Positions 18,435 to 27,023 of a DNA stretch of 64,000 nucleotides are shown here, in pieces (position 1 is the stretch's first letter; each line of letters opens with the position of its first letter). The notes beneath the pieces are model-generated. The model made no database searches. It was given only the letters and a program-made list of their open reading frames with translations, and was not told the origin of the DNA. The position numbers and the translations under genes were made by a program. Origin of the DNA: Catenovulum sp. 2E275 (lineage in GTDB: Bacteria > Pseudomonadota > Gammaproteobacteria > Enterobacterales > Alteromonadaceae); assembly GCF_025515275.1 (NCBI RefSeq), contig NZ_JAOPFU010000009.1:37836-101835 (forward strand), written 5' to 3'.

Positions 18435-19907
18435 ATGAGTAACAAGAAGCGGTTACCTGTTCGTGTAGCCAAAGCTCGTTATAGAGAGCCAACTAATCCA
18501 GCTTATGCAGGGAACCCTCTAATTTTAGCATTGCCCCCTTGTGTAGAGCCTATTCGTATGAAAAAGCTTTTAACAGTAACTGTGCCGTCGTTTGAATTTG
18601 AAGATCTTAGTTTATCTGAACGAGAAGGAAGGATTAAAGAACTCAGAAATTTAAGGATCATGAGCACGCAATATTTAGACTTTTATCAAAGTGTTTATAA
18701 CTTAATCGAGTCGGGCTACGTACAAAGAAATCCCTTAAAGGTAGATGTAATTGCTTGGAGCTATGATATTGCAGATCCCTCTGTTTCTCTAGATGAATTA
18801 GAGCAACCCAGTTTAATTAATGGACTTAAAGAGACTACATCCGGTGCGATGTTTTTAACAGGGTTTAGTGGAAATGGTAAGTCTACTATCAGTGAGCATA
18901 TTTTGTTTAACCTAATGCCTCAGGTTCTTGAGCATAATTATGAAAACTTTAACGAACTTCAAATTGTTTACTTGAAAGTCGATTTTCCACATGATGCGAA
19001 ACGCCCTGAGTTGATTTATCGAATTGCAGAGGAGCTTGATTGGGTATTGTCAAAAACCAGCTATGGTGATCCGCTTTACAGAAAAACAATGTTAAATAAC
19101 AAAGGTGAATATAAAGCGATCAATAGAATGTTAGAGCTCTTAATGACTCAATTAAATCGCCACCACGTAGGCCTATTAGTTGTTGATGAATTTCAAACCT
19201 TACTTATTAGCTCACTGCGATATCGCCAAGAAGTCATTCAAATGTTTGACGATATTTCTAATAGCCTGTACACACCACTTTTAAAAATAGGCACACCCGA
19301 TGCTCTAGGGCTATTTGAGAAAAACTCCCGGCATAAACGCCGCCAAGGAGAAGTCTTTGAATTAAAGCCATTCACTGATGAACATACACGGGAGCGTATT
19401 TTAAAAGCGCTATATGAATTTCAACCGCTCAGAAAGATAATTCAAAGAACCAAAGAAATAGATGAATTGCTGTTTAATTTGTCTGGCGGTGTACCAGATT
19501 ATTTGATTGGTTTGTGGCAAGCGGTTCTAGTAGAAGCGATACGTTCAGGTAAAGAGCGTATCTCTAAGCAACTCATAATGCAGGTCTTTCGTAAACGTTA
19601 TCCACTTTTACGATATGCGATTCAATGCATCAATACGGGTAAGAAAGGTCCCTTTGCTGATTTAATCACTGTTCAGCAGTACTTTGATAATGAGCGGGTG
19701 GATTCGGCACTTAAATATTTACATCAATCTGTCCAAAAAATGGATGTGACAGGAAAGGCAGCTGAAGATATTGAAAAAGATATTCTTGATAGCCTGGAAG
19801 GTATGGTCTTAAAACCTGCTCAATATAAAAAGCTGGAGAAAATCAAAGAAAGCCTAGCGAATAAGAAAAATGGCTTATCAGGACCTCAGACATTAGAGCA
19901 TAAATAA
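18435..19907 (+). CDS. tnsC: Tn7-like AAA+ regulator TnsC
   Basis: TnsC is the ATP-dependent adaptor that polymerises on DNA, links the TniQ/TnsD target selector to the TnsAB transposase and gives target immunity. The 490-residue protein has Walker A TGFSGNGKST (142-151) and Walker B LLVVDEFQTLL (247-257), followed by a sensor region KIGTPDALGLF. The N-terminal 130 residues are probably the TniQ-contacting part and the C-terminus probably contacts TnsA/B. Length and motifs resemble Tn7-like TnsC rather than the short TnsC of type V-K CRISPR elements. The stop codon overlaps the start of the first tniQ by one base (TAATG). Confidence 0.94.
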   Translation: MSNKKRLPVRVAKARYREPTNPAYAGNPLILALPPCVEPIRMKKLLTVTVPSFEFEDLSLSEREGRIKELRNLRIMSTQYLDFYQSVYNLIESGYVQRNPLKVDVIAWSYDIADPSVSLDELEQPSLINGLKETTSGAMFLTGFSGNGKSTISEHILFNLMPQVLEHNYENFNELQIVYLKVDFPHDAKRPELIYRIAEELDWVLSKTSYGDPLYRKTMLNNKGEYKAINRMLELLMTQLNRHHVGLLVVDEFQTLLISSLRYRQEVIQMFDDISNSLYTPLLKIGTPDALGLFEKNSRHKRRQGEVFELKPFTDEHTRERILKALYEFQPLRKIIQRTKEIDELLFNLSGGVPDYLIGLWQAVLVEAIRSGKERISKQLIMQVFRKRYPLLRYAIQCINTGKKGPFADLITVQQYFDNERVDSALKYLHQSVQKMDVTGKAAEDIEKDILDSLEGMVLKPAQYKKLEKIKESLANKKNGLSGPQTLEHK

Positions 19908-20821
19908 TGATCCGCATACCCGCGTTATTACCTGAAGAGCATGTTTACAGCTGTTTTGTTCGAGGTCGTTTTCTGAGTGCTCAAATGCACCTGAGTGATA
20001 AAGAGTTCTTTAGCATGAATCAGCTTCCATATCATTGGCTACGCTCTCAAGTGCCGCTGTGTGGCAATATGAATGCGGTTCTTGAATTAATGTCAGTCTC
20101 ATTGGAGCAACAGTTTAAGCTACGCCTATTGCACACGCCTTTCGCCCCTTGGTTACTATCATTACCTAACGATTTAAAGCCTTCAGATCTGACTGAAAGC
20201 AATGTACGAAACAATATGGAAGAGAGCCCTTTTAATGTAGATAAACGCTGGAAGTTTTGCCCACACTGTTTAGCGGAAGATCGAACAACTTTTGGTGTAA
20301 GTTATTGGCGTTCATTTCATCAATTGCCAGGTGTACTTATTTGTGAAAAGCATAAAGTTGCTTTGCACAGCCATGCAGAGCTTCGTTATCTGGCTTTTAA
20401 ACTCCCGCATCACTTTCTAAATGGATCTGAGGAACTGGTTGTTGACGCCGATTGGCAACACTGTTGGCAGCCTTTTATTTATAAATTGAGTAGACATTTA
20501 CAAGCAAATCCAGAATGGGGTCGCGATGTTCCTAACTACATTAAGCGACAACTGCAAATTGAAGGAGTAATTAAAAGCACACATCGTCCACTCTTTAATA
20601 ATCTATTTAAATCTATGAGAGAGGATGTGGGAATGGCTTGTCTGGCAGGCCTGTTTACTCGGTTTGCGAGGAATAATGGTCGTATGCCAAACATATTATG
20701 GTTAACCCTTTCTGGGCGTTCACAAAACAAAGGTATCCGACATCCTTTATATTGGCTCGCAATCTTATTTTGGTTACGAGATGAACTTCCTGAGCTACGT
20801 TTTTTACGTGAAGACCGTTAG
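19907..20821 (+). CDS. tniQ: TniQ family target-selection protein (short form)
   Basis: TniQ proteins direct TnsC to the target. The 304-residue product begins like the family (MIRIPALLPEEHVYSCFVRG) and has a zinc-finger set C118-x2-C121 (FCPHC), H138 (FHQLPG) and C146-x2-H149 (LICEKH). It lacks the long C-terminal DNA-binding extension of TnsD, so it may serve a second, less sequence-specific pathway or act beside the longer TniQ that follows. No CRISPR effector or array is present, so guide-RNA targeting is not supported. It overlaps both tnsC (1 bp) and the second tniQ (14 bp with the start chosen here). Confidence 0.88.
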   Translation: MIRIPALLPEEHVYSCFVRGRFLSAQMHLSDKEFFSMNQLPYHWLRSQVPLCGNMNAVLELMSVSLEQQFKLRLLHTPFAPWLLSLPNDLKPSDLTESNVRNNMEESPFNVDKRWKFCPHCLAEDRTTFGVSYWRSFHQLPGVLICEKHKVALHSHAELRYLAFKLPHHFLNGSEELVVDADWQHCWQPFIYKLSRHLQANPEWGRDVPNYIKRQLQIEGVIKSTHRPLFNNLFKSMREDVGMACLAGLFTRFARNNGRMPNILWLTLSGRSQNKGIRHPLYWLAILFWLRDELPELRFLREDR

Positions 20822-22379
20822 CTTTATCCCTTACGAAACTGTTTATAGCTGGGTTGCTCGAAGCCACTGTCGATACGGTGTGGGGCTAACTGAGAGCACA
20901 TTTAAAGCAATTTTTAGAACCCAGAGGATCCGTATTCATCCGTATTTACCCAGTTATTTATTTCAAGTATCACAAGTGAGTACGTTTGACGTAAATAAGA
21001 TACTAAGTTTTCATACGTTACACCCTTTGTTTAGGTACTTTGAAAATGATAAATCAGGCATTTTGAAGCAACAGATGTTGGCTAATAAAGGGGCTGCAAT
21101 TGCTGCATCCCATATCCCAAGTTCATCGATAGAGATCCCTTTAAGCCATAGTTATTGCTCTTTATGTGCTCAAGAACAGCGGGTGAATAAAGGGTTCAGT
21201 TTCTTTGATATACGTTTTCAGATACCTGGCGTTGAAGCTTGTCCAGTTCACTTTTGTCACTTAACTCGAATTACATGCGGGGATGGTGGAATTGACAGGC
21301 TAATTACCTTACCTAAAGCCAATGTATGGGCGTATCCCTGTAAAGATATAACAGTTCGATTTGCAGCATTTTGCTTCGGTGTTTACGAAGCACTTGTTCT
21401 TTGCCCAAGAGCTAAGTTTAACAAATCGAACTATTTAATTATGTTAGATAGAAAAGGCTATTTGACTCGATGTGGAAATATTCGACTAAAACAGTTAAAG
21501 CAATCGTTAAAGCTCTTTTATAAGGAGATAGAACTTCCCGAAGGAGCTTATAACTTACTAGATTTTAATTTTATTGGGCCGCTTTTGCGAAATAAAACCC
21601 ATTTTTCGATGCACCCATTAAAACATTTGTTGCTTGGCTTTTGGTTATTTGATGCTAAAGCCAGCATCTATTTTGATGAGTTAAAACTTACTGAACAAAT
21701 CGCTTTACCATTAGAGGAAACAGCAGATGCTGATGAGTTAATCATTAAAGGCTTAAAGTCCGGAATCAGTCTAAATAAATTAGAGAAACAAACAGGCCGA
21801 AGCCGTTGTTATATAAGGCGCTTAGCTGAACTTAATAATATCTTTCATCAATCGAATAGATTATCTTTTGATAGGAAAGTACGTGACTGGGTAATACTCC
21901 AAGCTCAGCTTGGCCGTCATCGAAAAATAATCGCAGAAAATGTCGGTGTTGGAATTGGCTATGTTGAACAAGTGATTTCAAATACACCGGGGCTTGCTGA
22001 GTGGAGAAAAAATTTCAAGAAGCAGCAAAAAATAGCATTAGCAGTAAAGGAGATCATTCAAGCTCGGTATGGTCACCCTGAGTGGTTAAGAAAGGATGTA
22101 AAATTTCACTGTAATCAAGCCTTTTTTTACCTCTATCGCAATAATCGAGCTTTATTAGAATCTATCTTGCCTGCCCCTGAAGTGCCTATCCTGCATAAGC
22201 TTGATTGGAGCAAAGAAGATGACCGGCTTTACATAGGTATTAAGCAATTAAAGCATCCGTTACCAAAATCTTTAAGTGCACTCGGTCGTGCGTTGAGAGA
22301 TAAGGGGCACCTTAATAGGAAGCTAAATCTATTGCCGAAAACGAAGCAGCTATTACATTCACTGGGTATTATCAAATAA
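20808..22379 (+). CDS. tnsD: TnsD-like TniQ family protein (long form)
   Basis: A 523-residue TniQ-domain protein with a long C-terminal extension, as in Tn7 TnsD, which binds a specific chromosomal attachment site. The zinc set is C117-x2-C120 (YCSLC) and C145-x2-H148 (ACPVH). The C-terminal half contains helix-turn-helix-like stretches such as GISLNKLEKQTGRSRCYIRRL and a second one around GRHRKIIAENVGVGIGYV. I prefer GTG 20808 because KTVSFIPYETVYSWVAR then aligns with the start of the preceding TniQ; an upstream ATG at 20781 adds 9 residues. It is the best candidate for recognising the yhiN 3' end. The stop region overlaps a convergent gene by 21 bp. Confidence 0.87.
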   Translation: MKTVSFIPYETVYSWVARSHCRYGVGLTESTFKAIFRTQRIRIHPYLPSYLFQVSQVSTFDVNKILSFHTLHPLFRYFENDKSGILKQQMLANKGAAIAASHIPSSSIEIPLSHSYCSLCAQEQRVNKGFSFFDIRFQIPGVEACPVHFCHLTRITCGDGGIDRLITLPKANVWAYPCKDITVRFAAFCFGVYEALVLCPRAKFNKSNYLIMLDRKGYLTRCGNIRLKQLKQSLKLFYKEIELPEGAYNLLDFNFIGPLLRNKTHFSMHPLKHLLLGFWLFDAKASIYFDELKLTEQIALPLEETADADELIIKGLKSGISLNKLEKQTGRSRCYIRRLAELNNIFHQSNRLSFDRKVRDWVILQAQLGRHRKIIAENVGVGIGYVEQVISNTPGLAEWRKNFKKQQKIALAVKEIIQARYGHPEWLRKDVKFHCNQAFFYLYRNNRALLESILPAPEVPILHKLDWSKEDDRLYIGIKQLKHPLPKSLSALGRALRDKGHLNRKLNLLPKTKQLLHSLGIIK

Positions 22380-22895
22380 TGTGAAGGTTTTGATGATGCT
22401 AGCTTCGTCTTTGCATATTTCTATCGGCTTTATGTTCAAAGCGCAGTCGTAATTAGAGAGCCAGCTTATGAAACGTTTCTTTTGATTGTTTTTAAATCGT
22501 TTATTGCATTCCATTGATAGTAATTTCAATGCATTGTGAGAAATATTGTGTTTAGGTATTGCTTCGATAGGGAGCGATATTTCGAATATATCAGCCCTTA
22601 AGCTTTTTGCTCCCGCAATAAGTTTATCGAGAATGTGTTTGTGATATGAATTTTCAATACCAAGAGCATCTTTCTTTAAGCAGTAGACGCTGCCACTGAG
22701 CTGAGGCCAGTACCAATATTCATCGTCTTCTTTTAATTCTTGAAAATGATAGGCACCAGAGCTAATTCGCCACTCATCATTAACAATACTGGAAAATACC
22801 TTAAAATATTCATCATCTTGTGTTTTTACTTTCAGAACCTCCCACTTTTCGGCTATGACGGTCGTCGGCGTTTTACGTGAAATTTGAATAGTCAT
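22359..22895 (-). CDS. Unknown protein, convergent with the second tniQ
   Basis: I do not recognise this 178-residue protein. It looks soluble, mixed alpha/beta and mildly charged, with no signal peptide, membrane segment or nucleotide-binding motif. Notable stretches are DEYWYWPQLSGSVYCLKKDALG near the middle and LLSMECNKRFKNNQKKRFISWLSNYDCAL near the C-terminus. A ribosome binding site (AGGAGGCCTC read on its strand) stands just before the ATG, which supports the gene as real. It is the only right-arm gene on the minus strand. It overlaps the end of tniQ by 21 bp and is divergent from the three-gene operon that starts at 23081, so the two could be a regulator and target or an antidote and effector; this is inference only. 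Confidence 0.7.
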   Translation of the reverse strand: MTIQISRKTPTTVIAEKWEVLKVKTQDDEYFKVFSSIVNDEWRISSGAYHFQELKEDDEYWYWPQLSGSVYCLKKDALGIENSYHKHILDKLIAGAKSLRADIFEISLPIEAIPKHNISHNALKLLSMECNKRFKNNQKKRFISWLSNYDCALNIKPIEICKDEASIIKTFTLFDNTQ

Positions 22896-23080
22896 GAGGC
22901 CTCCTAATAATGAACGGCTGTTCGCTATACACCAAGACGATAATTAAACTTCAATAGTTATAAATTTATTTTAGTGAATTTCCTCAATTTTCCATAATTC
23001 TCTGCTATTAGTTAAATGATGGTATTAATTTTATTCCTTGATGCATGTTTAGTCGGGAAGCATCTTTACTGGGAGATTGA

Positions 23081-23944
23081 ATGAATATTGTTTCAACACC
23101 TAAGCGAGTTATTTGTTTAGGAATTCGACCAATGTACGAGGATAGTAAGGCAAGAACTTACGAGTATTTTGTTCAACCCAAGCCTCTTTTTTGTCGATTA
23201 CCTGTCACACAAAGCTTCGTAGATAAAGTGACAGAACTAAGATGTTGGTTAGTTGAAAAAGACCTGAAAAGTTTGTCGTTTCTTTGGCGTGACATAGTTT
23301 GGTTTTATGGGGTAACAGAGCGTTTCCACTTTGGGATAGAGTCAATCGTTCATGTATCTGCCACAGAGCTTTTTATAACTGGTAAATATAACTTTGAAGC
23401 TGAGAGCTTATATCGTTCTGTATCATTGCCTATAAGCGAATTGGTTGAGGAGCACGTGCTCAAGTCAGTTGATACGACTGCTTTCGAGTTACCTTGTTCG
23501 AAAGCGTTAATAACTGAAATTGATGCAAAGTATCAAAGCTATCTTCGAACTTTGGATATGCAAGAAAAGCTTGAGCAGGTGAGGGATGATTTAATCTCAC
23601 TAGCTGACTCATCTGTGCAATTAATGTCTGTCGAAAATCAGCGATATATTGATTCATTGCAATTAGAAGTAGCGGCATTGGATAGGCTCACTACAGAGCA
23701 AGAACTTAGCCTCGAAAACTTATGCGCGAGGTTGTTATATCAAAGTTTACAAATAGCTTTAGGCGATTGGGTTTACTTTGATATTAACCGTCACCGAAAA
23801 CCTGTTCAATTGGTCGCAGAGTCAGTGAGTTATCACGAAGGCGTTATCTATATCAATGGAGCAAATATTACTCAAAAGGGAGAAATAGGAAAACGGCAAG
23901 AATCAATCAGCTTTGGGATCTTAAATAATGAATCTGACGGATAA
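23081..23944 (+). CDS. Unknown protein, first gene of a three-gene cargo operon
   Basis: A 287-residue protein I cannot assign. The N-terminal 140 residues are mixed alpha/beta (FLWRDIVWFYGVTERFHFGI). Residues of about 165-225 are helical and may form a coiled coil (LQLEVAALDRLTTEQELSLEN). The last 60 residues look beta-rich (DWVYFDINRHRKPVQLVAE). No signal peptide, membrane helix or known catalytic motif is evident. The start follows a strong GGGAG ribosome binding site. It overlaps the next gene by 17 bp, which in turn overlaps the third by 8 bp, so the three products are probably made together and may form one complex. Confidence 0.72.
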   Translation: MNIVSTPKRVICLGIRPMYEDSKARTYEYFVQPKPLFCRLPVTQSFVDKVTELRCWLVEKDLKSLSFLWRDIVWFYGVTERFHFGIESIVHVSATELFITGKYNFEAESLYRSVSLPISELVEEHVLKSVDTTAFELPCSKALITEIDAKYQSYLRTLDMQEKLEQVRDDLISLADSSVQLMSVENQRYIDSLQLEVAALDRLTTEQELSLENLCARLLYQSLQIALGDWVYFDINRHRKPVQLVAESVSYHEGVIYINGANITQKGEIGKRQESISFGILNNESDG

Positions 23945-24581
23945 ATTAAAGTCTATTAGACAAGCCAAAAAGCGGCGGGTTGCATTAATGTATCATCAAA
24001 GAAATATTGGAGGTATTGATGTGCCAGACGATATTTTTGAAGATGTGATGAGGTTCACCAAGGCCCTATTTAAAAAGCTTAAGGAGGCAAAGTACGCTAT
24101 TGAAGTGACTCATTGGGGAGAAGTGTTTTTCATTGAGCCAACAAAAGATGTCTACATCCAATACTCGGTTAATTTAGGGTTGAAACATGATTTGGTTGAG
24201 TCGTTAAAAAATCGGCTGAAGCACACTCCATATATAGTTGATACAACTGAACCTTCATGTCTGCTTTCATTTCAAGCATTGCGGCCAGGAACAAAACTCT
24301 GGCAATTTAATTTTGAAGATTTAGCAAATAAAGAAAATGGTGTTGAATATGTGTTTGAGCGGATTATCGATGCTGTTGCAGGTCTACAGCAACATGTTCG
24401 TCGAACTATTCGTATTGATCCACTTGAGATAAGTAATGCAGACATACGCTGTATTGAACATTACAGTGCAGCTAAGTTCGGTAACCGTAACCAGTTACAC
24501 AAGCTTCTGCGTACTCAAGCATTTAGTATTTTCTCTGAGTTAAATAAGCTGTGTTCAGATCACCGGAGGGGTTATGAGTAA
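23928..24581 (+). CDS. Unknown protein, second gene of the cargo operon
   Basis: A 217-residue soluble protein with a basic N-terminus (MNLTDKLKSIRQAKKRRVAL). It is not assignable to a family by eye. The centre has alternating strands and helices (EVTHWGEVFFIEP, IQYSVNLGLKHDLVESLKNRL). The C-terminal part contains AVAGLQQHVRRTIRIDPLEIS and a helical tail. No cysteine pair, Walker motif or nuclease signature is visible. It starts inside the end of the preceding gene (17-bp overlap) and its stop overlaps the third gene (8 bp), pointing to translational coupling. Confidence 0.72.
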   Translation: MNLTDKLKSIRQAKKRRVALMYHQRNIGGIDVPDDIFEDVMRFTKALFKKLKEAKYAIEVTHWGEVFFIEPTKDVYIQYSVNLGLKHDLVESLKNRLKHTPYIVDTTEPSCLLSFQALRPGTKLWQFNFEDLANKENGVEYVFERIIDAVAGLQQHVRRTIRIDPLEISNADIRCIEHYSAAKFGNRNQLHKLLRTQAFSIFSELNKLCSDHRRGYE

Positions 24582-25029
24582 TGACAATACAAATCGCGAA
24601 GCAGAAAAAGATAACAAAATTGATAAAGACCTTGAGGAGCTGTTTCTTCGTATCGAATCCCCTGAATACGGCAATGGGATTAGGAAACTATTTGAAGCGG
24701 ATGGTGAAGAGCTAATGGCTATTAATATCCTCAGTCAGTGGGGGGCATCGCCGGAGCAAATAATTTCAGTACTTCCATTTGATGTGGATAAAGTTGAGAT
24801 GGGGAGAAGAATTCAAATAGTACGTACACTCAATACGACGCTCCGAAATTTACTTGGCAACTCAAAGTCTATATCTACTTTTATGACTTCAACTAACGAG
24901 AGTTCTTACTTTTCAGGCTGTAAACCCATAGATGTTTTTGCTGAAGGAGGTATTGAAACTATGGAAGAGGTGCTTAAACAGTTAGATGACGATAAGGAAA
25001 TAAAGTTTATTAATTCTAACACTAGATAG
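24574..25029 (+). CDS. Unknown protein, third gene of the cargo operon
   Basis: A 151-residue, rather acidic protein with no recognised domain. It opens with a hydrophilic, charged segment (MSNDNTNREAEKDNKIDKDLEE), then predicted helices (DGEELMAINILSQWGASPEQI, VEMGRRIQIVRTLNTTLRNLL) and an acidic C-terminus (EEVLKQLDDDKEIKF). A GGAGGGG-type ribosome binding site lies within the end of the preceding gene. Small size, acidic ends and last position would suit an accessory or inhibitory subunit, but this is a guess. About 157 bp without a gene separates it from the GHKL ATPase gene. Confidence 0.7.
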   Translation: MSNDNTNREAEKDNKIDKDLEELFLRIESPEYGNGIRKLFEADGEELMAINILSQWGASPEQIISVLPFDVDKVEMGRRIQIVRTLNTTLRNLLGNSKSISTFMTSTNESSYFSGCKPIDVFAEGGIETMEEVLKQLDDDKEIKFINSNTR

Positions 25030-25186
25030 CAGAAATATTGGCTATTAGGTAACTAACTAAGAAAGTAATAAAGCCATGATGTTTATTATTTTGTTGCTAT
25101 CCGCTATTCGTAGTACTCTCATTAAGTTATATTAACCCTTTAAAAATAGGGAGTGCCCCCAAGTTGTAGCGTAGGGAATGTAAATA

Positions 25187-26119
25187 ATGGCAGCTAAAAT
25201 TCAGTTTAAAACGGAAAAGAAGTCGGGGTGGGTATCTGGCTATGATTTTGAGAAGTTACTGTTCCAAGTTAAAGATAATATTTTCTCAAATAAGCAAGCG
25301 CTAACTATTGTAATTCAGGCAAAATCAAATGCACCAATAAATACAATTATCAGACTGCTTAATGTTGCAAATCAACTTGATGAAAAAGGAGTTAAAGTTA
25401 CTTTAGACTTTTCAGGTAAAACAAATAGGCTTTATGGATATTGTGAAACAATGGGCTTTATTGAGTGTTTGTCTGATAATGTGGTTGTTAAGAATAACAG
25501 CAGTATTAAAAAAGTCGGTAAGATTAAGAAGTCTGGAAATTCATACGTATCCATTCATTGCATATCGGGTTCTGTGCATGATAAAGAGTTGCCGAAAGCC
25601 CTTGCACGAAAAATTACGGAAAATATACCCGAAATAAATGAAAATCAAAGGCAGGAGCTATTTACTCAGTTCTTTTCTTTATTTAGCGAGCTTACTAGAA
25701 ATGTGTGTGAGCACAGTAAGACAGAGTTAAATGGCTTTGCTGCATTGCAAGTATATAAGAATAATCGAGCTGAAATAGTTGTATGTGATAGTGGTATTGG
25801 ATTACTTGAATCATTAAAGTCAACTTTTGAAGCTCATAATAAAAAGTATAAGGACTTTACAGATAAGGAGTTAATAGTAGAAATGCTAACCAGAGGCATT
25901 TCCAGTAAGGAAGGTGATCAGGGAGGTAATGGGCTATGCACTTGTTTTCATCATGCAAAACTAACTAATTCTGATATGCATATTCGCTTGAACGATAGCT
26001 ATTATCATTTTTATAAGGTAGCTGATAAACCTAAGCTAGTTGATTCTATGAAGGTAACAAATGAGCTCCTTGAGTTATCAGGCACTTTTATATCGTTTGC
26101 TGTACCTTTCACGAAATAA
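25187..26119 (+). CDS. GHKL ATPase with N-terminal STAS-like region
   Basis: A 310-residue cytosolic protein with a histidine-kinase-like (GHKL) ATP-binding domain in its C-terminal half: N-box ELTRNVCEHS (168-177), G1 box VCDSGIGL (199-206) and G2 box GGNGL (246-250). The N-terminal 100 residues look like a STAS-type fold (ALTIVIQAKSNAPINTIIRL, then VKVTLDFSG). There is no sensor, membrane or dimerisation-phosphotransfer (H-box) segment, so it is not a classical sensor kinase; anti-sigma-type kinases and stand-alone switch ATPases are closer. The next gene, 36 bp downstream, encodes a STAS-like protein fused to a winged helix, so the two probably form a partner-switching pair. The trigger and output are unknown. 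Confidence 0.8.
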   Translation: MAAKIQFKTEKKSGWVSGYDFEKLLFQVKDNIFSNKQALTIVIQAKSNAPINTIIRLLNVANQLDEKGVKVTLDFSGKTNRLYGYCETMGFIECLSDNVVVKNNSSIKKVGKIKKSGNSYVSIHCISGSVHDKELPKALARKITENIPEINENQRQELFTQFFSLFSELTRNVCEHSKTELNGFAALQVYKNNRAEIVVCDSGIGLLESLKSTFEAHNKKYKDFTDKELIVEMLTRGISSKEGDQGGNGLCTCFHHAKLTNSDMHIRLNDSYYHFYKVADKPKLVDSMKVTNELLELSGTFISFAVPFTK

Positions 26120-26155
26120 TTGCAATCTATTCGCATTTCTGCTTCAATATAAAAT

Positions 26156-26722
26156 ATGAAACAGAATGAAAATGTAATTAGTCTAAAGAAAATTTTCGAG
26201 GAAAATTCTTTAGAAGGGATCGGAGACGATGAAGGCAAGCTGGTTTTTGACAAGCTTGTTTTTTTTATCGATAAGAAACCTGAATATAAAATTTTTTATA
26301 TCTCTATAAAAGGAGTTATTTTTGATGCTTCTTTCGCTAGGGAGGCATTGGTGCGTCTAGCAAAAAGGTATCGGAAACAGAAAGGAATTTGTTTAATTGA
26401 TGCTACAAGTGAGACATTGAGGCTGAATATCTTGGCCCCGGTACTTAGTCTCGAACAACCAATGCCATTCTATGACGGTGATCTTTTTGATCACATTAAG
26501 TCAGATAAGATTGGTGTACCTTCAAAAACAAACCTACCAATATTCAAATTCGTCTTTGACAACGGAATTACAAGTGCGAGTGAAGTAGCTGAACATCTTG
26601 ATTACAAAGTAAATAATGCTAGCACTAAGTTGAAAAGCCTTTATGAAGATGGATTTTTACTTCGCGTTGAAGATAAGTCTGAAACCGGCGGAGTTGAATA
26701 TAAATACTACGCTATAAAATAG
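26156..26722 (+). CDS. STAS-like (DUF4325-type) protein fused to a winged helix
   Basis: A 188-residue protein. Residues of about 25-110 resemble the STAS-like DUF4325 domain: FYISIKGVIFDASFAREALVRL matches the pattern of a strand, a G-V turn and an S-F-A-x-E helix. Residues of about 120-188 look like a winged-helix DNA-binding domain (SASEVAEHLDYKVNNASTKL, then LYEDGFLLRVED and a beta wing). The combination suggests a transcription regulator whose activity is switched by the GHKL ATPase encoded just upstream. Phage- or stress-linked sensing is only inferred from the cargo location. A short hairpin with a T7 run (26813-26834) and a longer hairpin follow the gene. Confidence 0.75.
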   Translation: MKQNENVISLKKIFEENSLEGIGDDEGKLVFDKLVFFIDKKPEYKIFYISIKGVIFDASFAREALVRLAKRYRKQKGICLIDATSETLRLNILAPVLSLEQPMPFYDGDLFDHIKSDKIGVPSKTNLPIFKFVFDNGITSASEVAEHLDYKVNNASTKLKSLYEDGFLLRVEDKSETGGVEYKYYAIK

Positions 26723-26766
26723 CCCATCAAAAAAAAGTTTGATCCTCAGGTTTTAATATGTATACT

Positions 26767-26796
26767 AATACCATCAAAATTTATTTTGATGGTATT
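26767..26796. repeat. Perfect 14-bp inverted repeat downstream of the STAS-wHTH gene
   Basis: AATACCATCAAAAT (26767-26780) and ATTTTGATGGTATT (26783-26796) are perfect complements around a TT spacer. It is followed by GCTTTG rather than a T-run, so it could be a weak terminator or a protein-binding palindrome. A second small stem, AACTG-AAT-CAGTT, with seven T residues follows at about 26813-26834 and is the better terminator candidate. Confidence 0.6.
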
Positions 26797-26859
26797 GCTT
26801 TGTTGTACTCAGAACTGAATCAGTTAGATTTTTTTATGATGTCAAAAAGCTAATCAAGG

Positions 26860-27010
26860 AAAGGATTACCTGACCATGTGTCCAGCAAGGTCAGGTAATG
26901 ATGAACCATACTTGAGAGGCTCATCTGAGGAATTTTTTACGTTCCAAGCGCGGCTAAATTTAGTCTATTTCGTAATTAATTTCAACCTTTAGCCTCTCTG
27001 AAAAATTTTT
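26860..27010 (+). ncRNA. Candidate structured RNA or leader before a 49-codon gene
   Basis: This stretch has no gene and several stems. ATTACCTGACC (26865-26875) pairs with GGTCAGGTAAT (26889-26899), an 11-bp perfect stem with a 13-nt loop. GAGAGGCT (26914-26921) pairs with AGCCTCTC (26991-26998), enclosing a near-palindrome GGCTAAATTTAGTC at 26952-26965. The block ends just before the AGGAGC ribosome binding site of the small gene at 27024. It could be a regulatory leader, an independent small RNA or a chance fold. No known RNA family was recognised. Confidence 0.4.
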
Positions 27011-27023
27011 TAGGAGCTATTTT

